DNA of 64,000 nucleotides from Fusarium oxysporum f. sp. lycopersici 4287. Lineage: Eukaryota > Ascomycota > Sordariomycetes > Hypocreales > Nectriaceae. The stretch is taken from contig NC_031000.1 in the NCBI RefSeq assembly GCF_000149955.1, forward strand, positions 2,143,178 to 2,207,177, given 5' to 3'. This document shows, piece by piece, positions 10,702-20,768 of this stretch. A program made the position numbers and the translations under genes. Position 1 is the stretch's first letter; each line of letters begins with the position of its first letter. The notes below the pieces were generated by a model. The model searched no databases and was not told where the DNA came from. It saw only the letters and a list, made by a program, of their open reading frames with translations.

Positions 10702-13700
10702 CAGGGTTCAAATCCACGACACTCCACGACACATTTGTGAATATGGCGTGGATATGGATGTTGACTAATAACTTCGATGTGGAATGGGTGGAAATGGATC
10801 CATTATGGAAATGAATCCATATTGTGGAATTTGTGGAATGGAAACCTACTTTGTCTAACAATGGTAATTAGTGGATCGCATCCATGCCTTGGTGACGTCG
10901 ATGTTTTTTGTGTGTCCACTCGTCCATTAGGAATCCCTATCTAGCGACCCGATCAAAACCGGCGCGCCCCCAACTCCGTAGTGTCTGGCAAAGCCCAATT
11001 GTACTGGCATCTAGCCTATTGCGGCTCTTGGTAATCATGCGGCCAGTGGTCGAGAATAGCCTCTCACACTCGGCTGACATTGGTGGCACAGTAAGCAGAT
11101 CCAAGGCCATCCTAGACAACCGGGGGTATTTGAGTCGCCTTATGTGCCAGTATTCGTAGGGATCTGTGACAGAAGCATCAGCATCCTCGATATCACGCTG
11201 CCACTGCTCGTATTCATCAAGATCCAGACCGCCAACTGAGGACCTAGGGGATTGAGCTGGGGATCGAATTGGCGGCTCGGTAACAGAAATCCCTCCAGTC
11301 GTCAGTCCTCGCTTCTTTGTGCGCCACGCTGTGAACTTGTTTCTTGAGGTCTTCAGCCGCTTATTGGCAGGCAACTCAATCTCTGGGTCATCAACCTCCA
11401 GGTCCCTATACTCTCTCTCCCAGAGATCCTGGACCATCTCCTTCGCCTTGGTAATCCACAATTGTCTTTCGTCGTCGTCTCCCCACAAATCGTCAAACAG
11501 TGCCCACCGGTAGGCAGGATGAAGAACTGCAGCGCCATAGATCAGGGGGCTATCATTCAGGTGCTCGTACGTCATTCGTTCAATTTGAGCCAACCCAGGT
11601 TGATGTTGACAGCGAGGTGATGGCTGTCCGGAAACTTGGCGACTGCTCTTTTCGCGGATTCGAGGGTTTCGAGAAGAAATTCGTACGCGTGAATAAGATC
11701 CCAGCTTGTTCCTGTACAAGTCAGCTGTTAAAATAAGAATCGGGCCGCTTTTGAGAAGTCTAAGGCTTACCAGACAGTGGAGGGTCGATCTCGTTTTCCT
11801 CAACCTTTCTCTGGTGTTTTCCCTGTCCATCGCCCTCAAGACCTCTCACAACCAGCTGGAAGTCAAGCAAAATGTCGTAAAGAGTCCCGAGCACATGCCA
11901 ATCACCAGGTGTCATGCGATTCTCTTCCTTCAGGAAGAAGGGCAGCTTGGAGCCCTTTTTGATGTGGCCAGCTCTCGTCAAGTTGACCTTCTCCCACTCG
12001 TTTGACGCTCTCTGGACAAAAGAATTATAAAATGGCCTCAAGACGAGAGCGCGTTCAATCATCGAGAATTGGGAAAGCCACCGGGTAGCATTGTCGACCA
12101 CAACTCCAACTGGACGGTGTTTCTTGAGCTGAGCGTCATCAGAGAGTTGGCTCTCGACAGCCTGTACCTTCTTGAGCATATCGGTCCACGTGTCCGATCT
12201 GCTCACCTCCTAGGTCTTCGTGAGTATAACAAATAAAGCCGGGGACTCAGCCACCTACAACAGCAAAGTTATGCCATTTTCCAACAGAGCCTCGCCTCCT
12301 CCAGACTTCATGCTCCTTCGCTGCCGTGTGAAGTCCTTCGAAGACCTCTTTCTCGAAAGCATCCGGGTTCTTGCCATACAGCATCTGTTTCACTACTATA
12401 TTGACAACGTGGCCAACGCAGCGAACCCATCGCTTCTCCCAGTCGAAGCCAAATTCTAATCCAAGCTCCCCCATCGAGGTTTTATTGTTACCGGCATTAT
12501 CCAATGTGAAATATCCGAGTTTATCGCTGATCTCGTACTCCCGAATGATCTCGATAATCTGCCCGGCGATATTCTCGCCTGTGTGCCGCTCTGTAAGCTC
12601 AGGCAGTCCGAGGACACACTTCTGTGGCCGATTGTTTGAATCCCGAAACACACATGTGATTCCGTATAAGGCGTGTCGGTTACCAGACTTCCAGCCATCG
12701 TACTGGATATGGATCTGTCCCGGACTCTTTCGCAAAGCATCCTTCACTCTTTCCATGTTGTTGGTAAATTCTCGTTCTGCGATGGCACGCACGGTCACGT
12801 CAGTAATGTTAGCTTTTGTGATCTCAACAGATGGATTGAGGTAGTTGAAGATGTCTCGAAGATCTTGATCGTTGACGATCGAGAAGGATTGGTTAGAATT
12901 GACAATCCAGTTGACAAGTTTCTGCTGGAATGCAGTTTTGTCGAAACGTTTGATCAAGGTATTGATCAAATCTTGTTCCTTCGGCTCCTTCGGGTTCAAC
13001 TGTAGGATTGTTGCAATGGACTGATGTGCTTTCTCGGATGCCTTTGTAGGCTTTTGCCTCTTGCCTGTCGGATCCATGATGCCATTGTGGTCCGTGTACA
13101 GGTGACCCTCAGCGTTCTGCAACCCTTTGATGGCATAACTCTTTGGCCTCGGCCGCTTTTGCTTGATGCAAAGGCAACACACCCATCGGCGTTCCCCCTT
13201 ATCGGCATGCTGGATATCTTAGCCGAACTGATATACCCATTGACGCACTTGGCCGTCTCTCTCCGTCAAGGTCCAGCCTTTGTAGAGCTGAAAGAGTCGT
13301 TGATTGTCTTCTTCTGTACGTTCTGGAACGGGTGTGGTTGTCTTGGTAGGATGAAGGGTGGCCATTTCAGTTTGGAGTAGTAAGGGCGTGAGTAATAGTA
13401 AACCCTCCTAGAATAGACTTGTTTGAACTTTGTGTACGGGTAAAACGGAGTGGAAAATTGTTGCTATTGCGTTGTTATTGGCGATGGAAAATACTTAGGG
13501 TATGCGCTATTTCACAAGGAAATCCAGGTATTTTCAAACCCCACCTAAATTTCCATTCCTTTCCACAATTTCCACATGTTCCACATGTGGAAGGGGTTCC
13601 GTGGCGTGGATATGGAAATGCTGAAGCCTACGTGGAATGGAATAGAATGGATATGGATCCACATTATGGATCCATATGTGGATTTCGTGGTATGGATTTG

Positions 13701-13707
13701 AACCCTG
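10702..13707 (-). mobile_element. hAT element 1
   Basis: The ends are inverted repeats of about 15 bp, CAGGGTTCAAATCCA at 10702 and its complement ending at 13707. Subterminal TGGATATGGA/ATATCCACG-type words recur at both ends. The element is 3.0 kb and carries a hAT transposase on the minus strand. The 8 bp outside each end differ (TCTATAGG and CTCCAGTC), so there is no target duplication and the flanks probably did not start out adjacent. Confidence 0.8.
10937..13365 (-). pseudogene. hAT transposase of element 1, inactivated
   Basis: The ATG at 13365 starts a frame with a BED-type finger (WVCCLC...GHLYTDH), the DDE core (HIQYDGWKSGNRHALYGI; YFTLDNAGNNKTSMGEL; RCVGHVVNIVVK) and the C-terminal dimerisation block (YEYWHIRRLKYPRLSRMALDLLTVPPMSAECERLFSTTGRM). 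Two introns are supported, 12258-12210 (49 bp) and 11770-11712 (59 bp). Both restore the frame. Two lesions remain: a TAA before the BED finger (after WVYQFG) and a frameshift near 11575, between the NINLGWLKLNE and HLNDSPLIYGAAV segments. Otherwise it has the full hAT layout. Confidence 0.85.
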
Positions 13708-14204
13708 CTCCAGTCCCTCAGGTATACGACTTTTCCATCGCGGGATGGACATTTCCAAAGGACCAGCCTATCATGATCTCAACATTCGACACAGCTCGTA
13801 AGCCGTCCGTTTGGAACCAAGGCACACCAGATGAACCTCACCCTGTGGACGAGTTCTGGCCAGAACGTTTCATTGTCGAGCCAAAGGATCCTACAAGTGG
13901 GCCTACACTATCGCAAACTCGCTTGCCAGAAACTAAAGATGAGTGGTCGAAACCATATTTCACACTTGACGGCACAGTCGGATCCTGGATACCTTACGGT
14001 GGCGGGTCTCGTATGTGCCCCGGCCGTCACTTTGCCAAGAAAGAACTGATCGTTACAATGGCCATGTTCCTCACAGCCTTTGACATTGAACTTGAGCCTC
14101 GTGACGACTGGATTCGGAATGATGCCAAGTACTTCATGTTTGGTGTGATGCATCCAAAGGGGCCAATCCCGGCAAGGGTGAGGAGAAGGACACCCAATGT
14201 TTGA
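13708..14204 (+). pseudogene. Cytochrome P450 3' fragment next to hAT end
   Basis: This reads as the last 165 or so residues of a cytochrome P450. It includes the PERF-region equivalent (VDEFWPERFIVEPKD) and the haem-binding loop WIPYGGGSRMCPGRHFAKKE with its cysteine ligand, followed by a normal C-terminus and stop. The substrate recognition helices, I-helix and ExxR motif are missing, because the frame meets the hAT terminus at 13707. The fragment resembles fungal CYP7/CYP8-like enzymes, a weak subfamily guess. The reading frame continues leftward into the hAT end by chance. No 5' half exists left of the transposon, where the amidohydrolase ends instead. Confidence 0.85.
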
Positions 14205-15622
14205 TTCCGTCCCGGTTCTGAGGTAGTTCATGTCTGCTGTACCTGGTCCATATGCAGTGTCATACTTTCTTTTTTTGTGGCTTGGTTCACCGTAGGCTCC
14301 TATAAGCGTTTGTAAGCACTACTGTAATTGCTAAAATAGCGATTATAGCCCAATCTCTTGCCCTGTAGCGTAATAGCTAGGTGCGATCATCACACTTAAC
14401 CTCTGAATATAAACCCTATAAATTCATAACTAAATATTTAGAAATCAGTGAGTTTATCATAATAATAGTCCCTCCCCAGTATATCAGCAACTGATTAGAC
14501 GACTCTAACAAGTATCCTAAACCTAAATAGATATGGAAAATACCGTAAAGAGGGCCTGTACCGGTATGTTACACTTGGCTGAAGACAGCCATTTCGTCCG
14601 CTTCAACGCTTCTGCGTGTCTTCTTTTTCGTTAGGCAATGGGTCCTAAATCTAATTCCCGGGAGCTGTATAATGGACATAATTCCCATTGTCTGTGCCCG
14701 CTGTGGCGAGGAGAGACCGGCGGGCGACTTCGTCAGCAAAAGGAAATCTGCTGGGAACACGAAGAACTGCCTTGATTGTCGTAATAAGAACAATTCTCAT
14801 GTCAGTTCTGTCTCCCCACTCTGTAAAATCAATACTAACTAAATGAAGTATTCCAGATCCAGAGGCGCGACCTTGACGCTGAGAAACCCAGCCTCAGCTG
14901 AGAGATGTCGGAGACGATAGGTTCTTACACGGAATCCCTACAAGACAGACGACGGTTCTGCATAATTCTAGGTGATTCTGCTCGCGACAATAAGAAATGT
15001 CACAAAAATTGCTCCAGCGCGTAAATAATGCAATGGTTGTAGATAATTGCTTGGCCCCGTGGACTCCCAGCCTTCGGCTGGTTGTACCCCTTGCACCACC
15101 GCTCTAAAGTTAGTTTGCGTGATTTCGGGATCCCGTCACGTCGCGATTGAATGCCCTTCTGCCGGCGTCCATGGGATCATACGGCCCACTTTATAGATCT
15201 CTGCAGCGCGTCGGAGCTTTAATTTTGGGCCATTTTGAAAGGCCTGAGGGGCAAGAAGGATTCTACCCGCAATATTAGGGTCCGACATATTTCGTGGTTG
15301 AGAATCAATTGATTAAATAGAGATGATGTAAGTTGAGGGACTTTTGTCACGCATGCTTGTTTGCCACGCAAGCTTATCATGTACGTTACCGCATATCCTA
15401 AGTTTATACTAAACAACAAAAATAGACCGCTGCTGGGCTGCAGAGACAGTATGATAAATGTAGGACTACAGCATATGAAGAAAGCAAGAGGTATTAAAAC
15501 ACCAAAACTGAATTTAAAGGTAAAACTAGATAAATGCTGCTGGCTCTGTTCCCGCGTTTTGGTCCGGAAGGATACATGGCAGATACGTAGACCAAGAACC
15601 GAGTGTGCTAGGGCCGATCCTA
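14205..15622. other. Intergenic, AT-rich
   Basis: Apart from the small zinc-ribbon relic listed separately, no gene is seen. 14270-14560 is AT-rich and holds nothing recognisable. Near 15370, GCAAGCTTATCATGTACGTTA resembles the GCTTATCATGTACGTTA word at 42297, which suggests ends of a shared small DNA transposon. Confidence 0.35.
14672..14838 (+). pseudogene. Small zinc-ribbon-like relic
   Basis: An ATG at 14672 gives about 45 residues with two CxxC pairs (CARC and CLDC) about 26 residues apart and basic residues between and after them. Such C-x2-C modules occur at the N-terminus of some fungal transposon-related proteins. A possible GTCAGT donor follows, but no second exon was found. It is too short for a firm assignment. 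Confidence 0.25.
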
Positions 15623-16642
15623 TCACTCGCTCTCGAAGCCTACCAGCTCGTTCGATGCCTTCCAAAGCTTGCTTGCAGACTCCTCGTCGTAAATCCACGG
15701 GGCATAACCAACCTCGTTATTCAACCAGTCTCCCGTAGTATCCGCCGGTCCCTCGTCGACGAGGTTGCTGAGGTACTTGCCGCCTCGACCTTCCCATTCC
15801 CTACTCAGCCCAGCATAAACAGCCGCGGCCGCTCCCTGGGGTTCGCTCTTTATGGTCTTGTGCCTTGTTTCATCCTTCAACATCCCCTCTACTATCTCCT
15901 GGCTGAGATACTGAGAGAGATTGGTGGCGATAATGCCCGGGTGCACAGCGAGGGCGTGCAGTCCCTTGGACCCGTACCGTCTTTCGATCTCGTTTGCGAG
16001 GTAGATAGTGGCCGTCTTGGATTGGCCATATGACGCCCAGGGGTCGTAAGGGTCCTTTTCGAAGTTGAAGTCATGGAAGCGGACCTTACCGTAACGATGG
16101 CCGGCGGAGGCCACAACAACTACCCGCGATTGGAACTCAGGCGTGGAGGCTGCGAGCAGATCGGGCTTTAACAGTTGGAAGAGGAGGAAGTGGCCCAAGT
16201 GGTTCGTGCCAAACTGTGTCTCGAAGCCATCCTCGGTCCTCCCTTCGGGCGTGGCCATAACGCCCGCGTTGAGGATGAGCAGATTAAGCTTGTCGCTCTT
16301 CTCGTGGAAGGCCTTGGCAGCTGCTCGCACCGAGGCAAGGGAATCCAGCCGCAGCTCTATGCCGTGAACGGGCGCATCAGATTTGGGGCCGGGTCCGTTC
16401 TTGACTTTGTCGACGGCCTGCTGGGCCTTGACGGGGTCTCTGGCACTGACGTAGAGAGTGGCACCGGCGGCGTGGAGAGCTCGCGCTGTTTCGACACCGA
16501 TACCAGAGTTTGCGCCCGTCACAAGGGCGACCTTGCCGGTGAGCTTGCCGATGAGGCCTTCGTCCTCAATGACCTGAAGAGCCGTGGGCCGCGCATCTCC
16601 AGGACCCTGAGGGTTAGCGTGGGAGGCGGTGTATCTAGACAT
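15623..16642 (-). CDS. Short-chain dehydrogenase, retinol dehydrogenase-like
   Basis: A single exon of 339 aa. The N-terminal Rossmann fold has TGANSGIG at residues 42-49 and NAGV for the coenzyme pocket, and the catalytic YGQSK (YxxxK) lies in the middle. A serine in VVVASAGH precedes it. This is the classical NAD(P)H-dependent SDR set, closest to the retinol dehydrogenase/WW-oxidoreductase-like group of fungi. The real substrate is unknown. The start is the ATG at 16642 (MSRYTASH); an in-frame TTG extension to 16732 is less likely. The gene is intact and has higher GC than its flanks. Its neighbours do not suggest a pathway. Confidence 0.9.
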   Translation of the reverse strand: MSRYTASHANPQGPGDARPTALQVIEDEGLIGKLTGKVALVTGANSGIGVETARALHAAGATLYVSARDPVKAQQAVDKVKNGPGPKSDAPVHGIELRLDSLASVRAAAKAFHEKSDKLNLLILNAGVMATPEGRTEDGFETQFGTNHLGHFLLFQLLKPDLLAASTPEFQSRVVVVASAGHRYGKVRFHDFNFEKDPYDPWASYGQSKTATIYLANEIERRYGSKGLHALAVHPGIIATNLSQYLSQEIVEGMLKDETRHKTIKSEPQGAAAAVYAGLSREWEGRGGKYLSNLVDEGPADTTGDWLNNEVGYAPWIYDEESASKLWKASNELVGFESE

Positions 16643-18360
16643 TGCGATGGATTTCTTATGGAGTCTGGCTTGTGCAGTAAGAGGATGGGATGGTGTTGTT
16701 GTGTGACTGTCAGTTTGAGAGAGAGGAAGCAAGTCGTTTTATACCAGCAGTGTGTGTGAGCTACCACAGAGCGGTTCCACTAAATGCCGGGTTTATAAGC
16801 TCAAGCTCACACATGCCTGGAACCGGAAGCCTCGAAGCTCATGAAGTGTCTGTGTCATGTTTATGTCCCGTAAATTAGGGGGTAGATAACTCAAATCCCA
16901 CTGCAATGACGTGTTCTCATCAACAGCCACTGGTGTGGGGCGCATGGGGCGGTGACGCTCTGCTCTTGACGCAATCCTGAGAAAATGCACGACACGATGG
17001 AGCTGTCGGTGTTAGATAAGTGGGTATGGAAATCTTGGAACACGTCGTTCTGAGGCACTACTAGATTGAACAGAGAAGCTGAGGTCTGCACTCCGCAGAC
17101 ACGATTGTGTTCAGGCTCCTATGGTTGAGAACTTGAGACAGCTGGCCGGACCTCTGCCCTCAATTTATCACAGTTGGCGCTCTGCCATAGCTCAGTCAAA
17201 GTTGAACAAATTAACGACGAAACACAGTGATTAAGTCGTACTAAAAAGACACCATCTAATTGCCGAATTTACATTACTGCGAGATACCTTCCAGTATAAG
17301 AGGGTTCGAAACCGGCCGCCTGCTCAATATTTACAAGGTGAAAAACAACATGGACCTTTGGCTCTTGCATGCTTCTATGCCTGGATCAGACTAACTAGTT
17401 TTGCCTTAGTTTGCACCGAATATCTTATCCTCATCAAGTAAACAATCCAAAAACTCTACTTGCGACTAGCATTTTGCACTAAGCCATGGCACTGCTTTAT
17501 AAGCCCAGTTGATTGTTTCCCTAAAACGGTAAGAAGCTATTAATAAAGCGACGGTGCCCAAGATCTACGTAGTAGCTGCGTCGTGGGCTGCGACAGACCT
17601 GTCACATGCAAAGATATGTTTGATCTGCCATTAGATTCTCCACCACTACAATACCTTGAAAGGTAAGTTGTGAAGTACCCACAATGGAATGTCGAGGAGA
17701 TACTCCAGCAGAAGTTCGAATCCTCCATCATAACCTTGTAGACAGTCGTTGGATCCAGGACATGTACTACAGGAAGCCTTTGCACCATAATTAAGAGAAG
17801 GGCTTTGCATAGCCAGCACTAGAGAGTAAGACTTAAAAAGTTCCGAGTACGAATAGTGAAAGCTAAAGAGCCTTGCTGGAGAACAGCTCTAATGTAAGGT
17901 ACCTACTAAATTCGCAGGGAGGGGATCCGAAAGCGGTCGGGTGGTGGCATAGCGTTTACGCTAAGGCCACAAAAGGGAAACAATCTGAATCTTGGCACGC
18001 CGGTGTTGAAGTGCCTTATCTCTTATCTCCGGGGCTAACTAAATATCCCAGCAAGGATCTTCTGAATTTCTCCGCAACTTACCTCCTTCAATTGTTTCCC
18101 TAATTCGGACGACAACCAGCCGAACATACCGCCACCCATCCCATCACCATTTTTATGCCGATATTTGGCACCATATACATTCTCCATACGGACAGAAGCA
18201 CGCTTGCAGCCACACCTGGGCAGATACCCGTGGTTTAGCTTCCATCTGAGTGATACTGGCACCTTGGCAAACTTACTTCTTGTCGGCAAACGGCCTTGCA
18301 ACGGTGTGCCCGGGTAGATTCTGTCCCCGTCCAAAGGTATCGGTACATTCCAACGGAACG
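16643..18360. other. Intergenic, 1.7 kb, no gene seen
   Basis: This stretch contains the upstream regions of the SDR (minus) and of the regulator (plus). Reading frames here are short and featureless. A perfect Pol III B-box-like GGTTCGAAACC at 17302 has no A box or cloverleaf around it. Confidence 0.4.
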
Positions 18361-19991
18361 ATGCTCAAGGGGCCACGAGCGGCTAAGGGGTTTGTCTTTA
18401 TCACCGCCGACGCCCATGGTCAAGCGGCTGCTGGAGATCGTAAGCTCATACGGAGTCACGTCATGCGGGGGAAGAATACCCGTACACGAGCTCTTCCTGG
18501 TCGAGTGAAGGGCCGTTCTCCGGCTACCGCTATGGGAATACAACGGCCGCAGCATGCTGCAGGAGACAGTGATTCTTCTGAAGAGCCCCACGGAGCTCGG
18601 GCACGAAGTGAGCTGCTCGACTCTGACGAGGATGCTCTGGCCCGCATCAGACATGCAGAAATGGTCCCCGGTGCTGCCGACATGTTCACTTTCATCAAGT
18701 TCCCTGAAGACATCGATAGTAGTTCGCGCAGCTTGCTATACGCATGTACGTCTCTCCCCTCCGACCATGAGCACGCCCTGCCCCTGACGCCTTCTGTCCT
18801 CCAGATTTTTCGTACATGAAAGATGAAATGTACCCGATCGTGAGATACTCTCGCCCTGACACTCCCAAGACATACTGGTTTCACTGGGCCCATCTCGACT
18901 TGGCCTACCTGCACTCCATCCTTTACATGACATCTTTTTCTTTGGATAGTCTGAGGGGGCAGAAGAGTAAGAGGACGGAGTTTCACGCCTACAGGATGAT
19001 TCACGAGCTTAACAAGCAACTATCTGATCCGAACACTGCACTGACCGACTCGACAACCATTGTCGTCATGGCCTTGGCCTTGATCGCCGAGTCCTTTGGA
19101 GACGTAGAGTCCGCCCACATGCACGTGATGGGTCTCAAGAAAATCGTCGACCTCCGTGGTGGCATAGAATCGTTTGCAAGTCACCCTCTTCTTCAATCCA
19201 AACTTCACCGGTGGGTTGCTAGTTCTCTCTTATATTCAGCTTCTCAGGCTCCGGCCAATCGCTGACCTGCCAACGCCGGAAGAACTGGTCTAGTGCACAG
19301 CATCTGCACCGGCGCGAATCTAGCCTTTCACCAAGATGCTGCGTCGTTCGACTCAGCTTTCGACAGTTCATCTGAACTTGCCCAGCTCAAGCCACCGGAC
19401 GCGTCCTGCTTCTCCCGCTCGCGCTCTGCGGTACGGACTTTAAAAAGGAGGCTCTATGCCATCTTGAAGGATGTCCAGGACCTCTCACAGCTTCTCAACG
19501 ATAGCCACGATTCTGGTCACAAGATACGGGAGATGTCTCTCGAGGATCTCATAACATACATTCAATCCCGGCTGCTCATGCTCGAATTTGAGGACAACGA
19601 CATTTTCCCCGAGCTTCTCCGGTTATCACTCCTCGCTTTCTTGACAACTATCTTCTGGGGTTTTCCTGGTGTCAAATTCGAGTGCCCGCGTCTGGCCAAC
19701 CAACTCCGACAAGCTTGCATGGTCTTTACGCCCAGCACCCCTGGAGAGAGCTATCTCTTCGCCTGGGCCTTGATGGTGGGGGCAACGTCTGTGTTCCGAG
19801 GCCCTGATCAGACATGGCTTCTGCAAAGACTGCGCCCTCTGATCCGGGACAGTCTAGGGAGGACGTGGTTCGAAGTAAAAAATAATTTGAGGCAAGTCAT
19901 GTGGATCGATAGCATTCATGACGTCCCCGGGATAGAGGCCTTCAACCAATGTCTTGGGGAAACAGGGGACAGAAGTATTGTTCCGATATAG
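18361..19991 (+). CDS. Fungal transcription factor-domain protein without zinc cluster
   Basis: Exons 18361-18745, 18805-19210 and 19301-19991 give 493 aa. Intron 1 (59 bp) is certain from the restored YAYFSYMKDEMYP. Intron 2 (19211-19300, 90 bp, branch GCTGAC, acceptor CACAG) keeps frame; a closer acceptor at 19282 is possible. The N-terminus (GFVFITADA...KLIRSHVMRGKNTR) is typical of a large Pezizomycotina family. It precedes a Fungal_trans_2-like region (YWFHWAHLDLAYLHSILYMTSF; DSTTIVVMALALIAESFGD; HVMGLKKIVDLRGG). No cysteine cluster is present, as usual for this subgroup. A nuclear regulatory role is assumed from the family and has not been shown. The TAG stop is the last codon before the assembly gap. 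Confidence 0.8.
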
Positions 19992-20091
19992 NNNNNNNNN
20001 NNNNNNNNNNNNNNNNNNNNNNNNNNNNNNNNNNNNNNNNNNNNNNNNNNNNNNNNNNNNNNNNNNNNNNNNNNNNNNNNNNNNNNNNNNN
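19992..20091. other. Assembly gap, 100 N
   Basis: Exactly 100 N, the standard placeholder for a gap of unknown size. The two sides may not be adjacent in the genome. Confidence 0.99.
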
Positions 20092-20262
20092 ATCATGGGT
20101 ACTGTGCATTGACGCCCTTGTCGAGGTACAGATTTCCTTGCATGACCGAAGCCAAAGGTCCAGTCGTTGATTCTGTGACGGAGACGAGAAGTAGACTAGG
20201 CACCGATTTGCCACCGCAAAAGCGATCATGTACGGTAGAAATAAGGTTTATGCTGCATGAAA
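20092..20262. other. Unassigned sequence beside the gap
   Basis: These 171 bp follow the NACHT fragment on its downstream side. Continuing NLR homology cannot be recognised in any frame. Confidence 0.3.
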
Positions 20263-20619
20263 CTATGATACGGCCGAAAAGCTAGGTTTTAGCTTTCCAC
20301 TCTGGTGCCGAACAACGTCTTGTGTTTTGTCATCGTAATTATTCGACTGTGTCAGCTCGTCTACCATGTGGTCAATGTATATGCTAACAGCGGAGGAGAT
20401 TGACTCATGGTTTAGTTCGAGACAGATTCGGAGCTTCTGCGTAGATGCTCTTAGGGCCTTCTCGATACTTGGCCAGTTACGACTGGACACGATCAGTTTA
20501 GCTGAATATGAAAGGATATCTGGACAAGCAATTCAAGAAGCTGGTCGCGATTTGTCTCGCACTCGTCAAGCGCGTCGATGATTAAGAAGGTATTCGGCCG
20601 GCTTGAGTCCTGCGAGATG
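20263..20619 (-). pseudogene. NACHT NLR fragment, Walker B side
   Basis: Read from 20619 downward, this continues the fragment at 23905-24148. It holds the Walker B strand TFLIIDALDEC, then ETNRDQLLELLVQIS and SAKLIVSSRNWPSIEKALR, the typical course of fungal NACHT domains (NWD2/HET-type NLRs). A two-base insertion near 20520 shifts the frame between VQIS and SAKLIVSS. The homology fades before 20263. In intact genes such proteins are STAND NTPases used in heterokaryon incompatibility and non-self recognition. This copy is dead: it has a frameshift, a transposon insertion and no Walker A. Confidence 0.8.
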
Positions 20620-20757
20620 CAAGCTTCGAAATCGATCGATTAGATCGACTGTCAGCTCTAGTCGATCGATTTATATCGAGCAGGGCCTTCAATTGATCGA
20701 TATCGACCGATTCGGTTCAATTTTTGATCGATCGACGACCGATATCGATCGATCACT
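20620..20757 (+). repeat. Left subterminal GATCGAT-rich region of hAT 2
   Basis: Many copies of ATCGATCGA/GATCGAT and close variants fall in about 140 bp. Such clustered words in hAT ends are usually transposase-binding sites. Confidence 0.8.
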
Positions 20758-20768
20758 CGTAGTTCTCA

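Noticed and set aside
10702..10716. GGTTCAAATCC as a tRNA T-arm
   Set aside because: It is the hAT 1 inverted repeat and recurs inverted at the other end.
13419..13707. Open frame continuing left from the P450 fragment
   Set aside because: It lies within the hAT 1 terminus, and its residues (GYGNAEAYVEWNRMDMDPHYG) come from the subterminal repeat words, not from a P450.
17295..17320. Possible tRNA gene (GGTTCGAAACC B box)
   Set aside because: No A box at the right distance and no acceptor stem or anticodon arm can be drawn on either strand.
18250..18360. Longer N-terminus for the 18.4-kb regulator
   Set aside because: The frame is open to 18250 but the family N-terminus begins a few residues after the ATG at 18361.
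20620..20757. GATCGAT region as an independent satellite or regulatory array
   Set aside because: The matching array at 23760-23904, the shared inverted repeat and the 8-bp duplication show it is the end of hAT 2.
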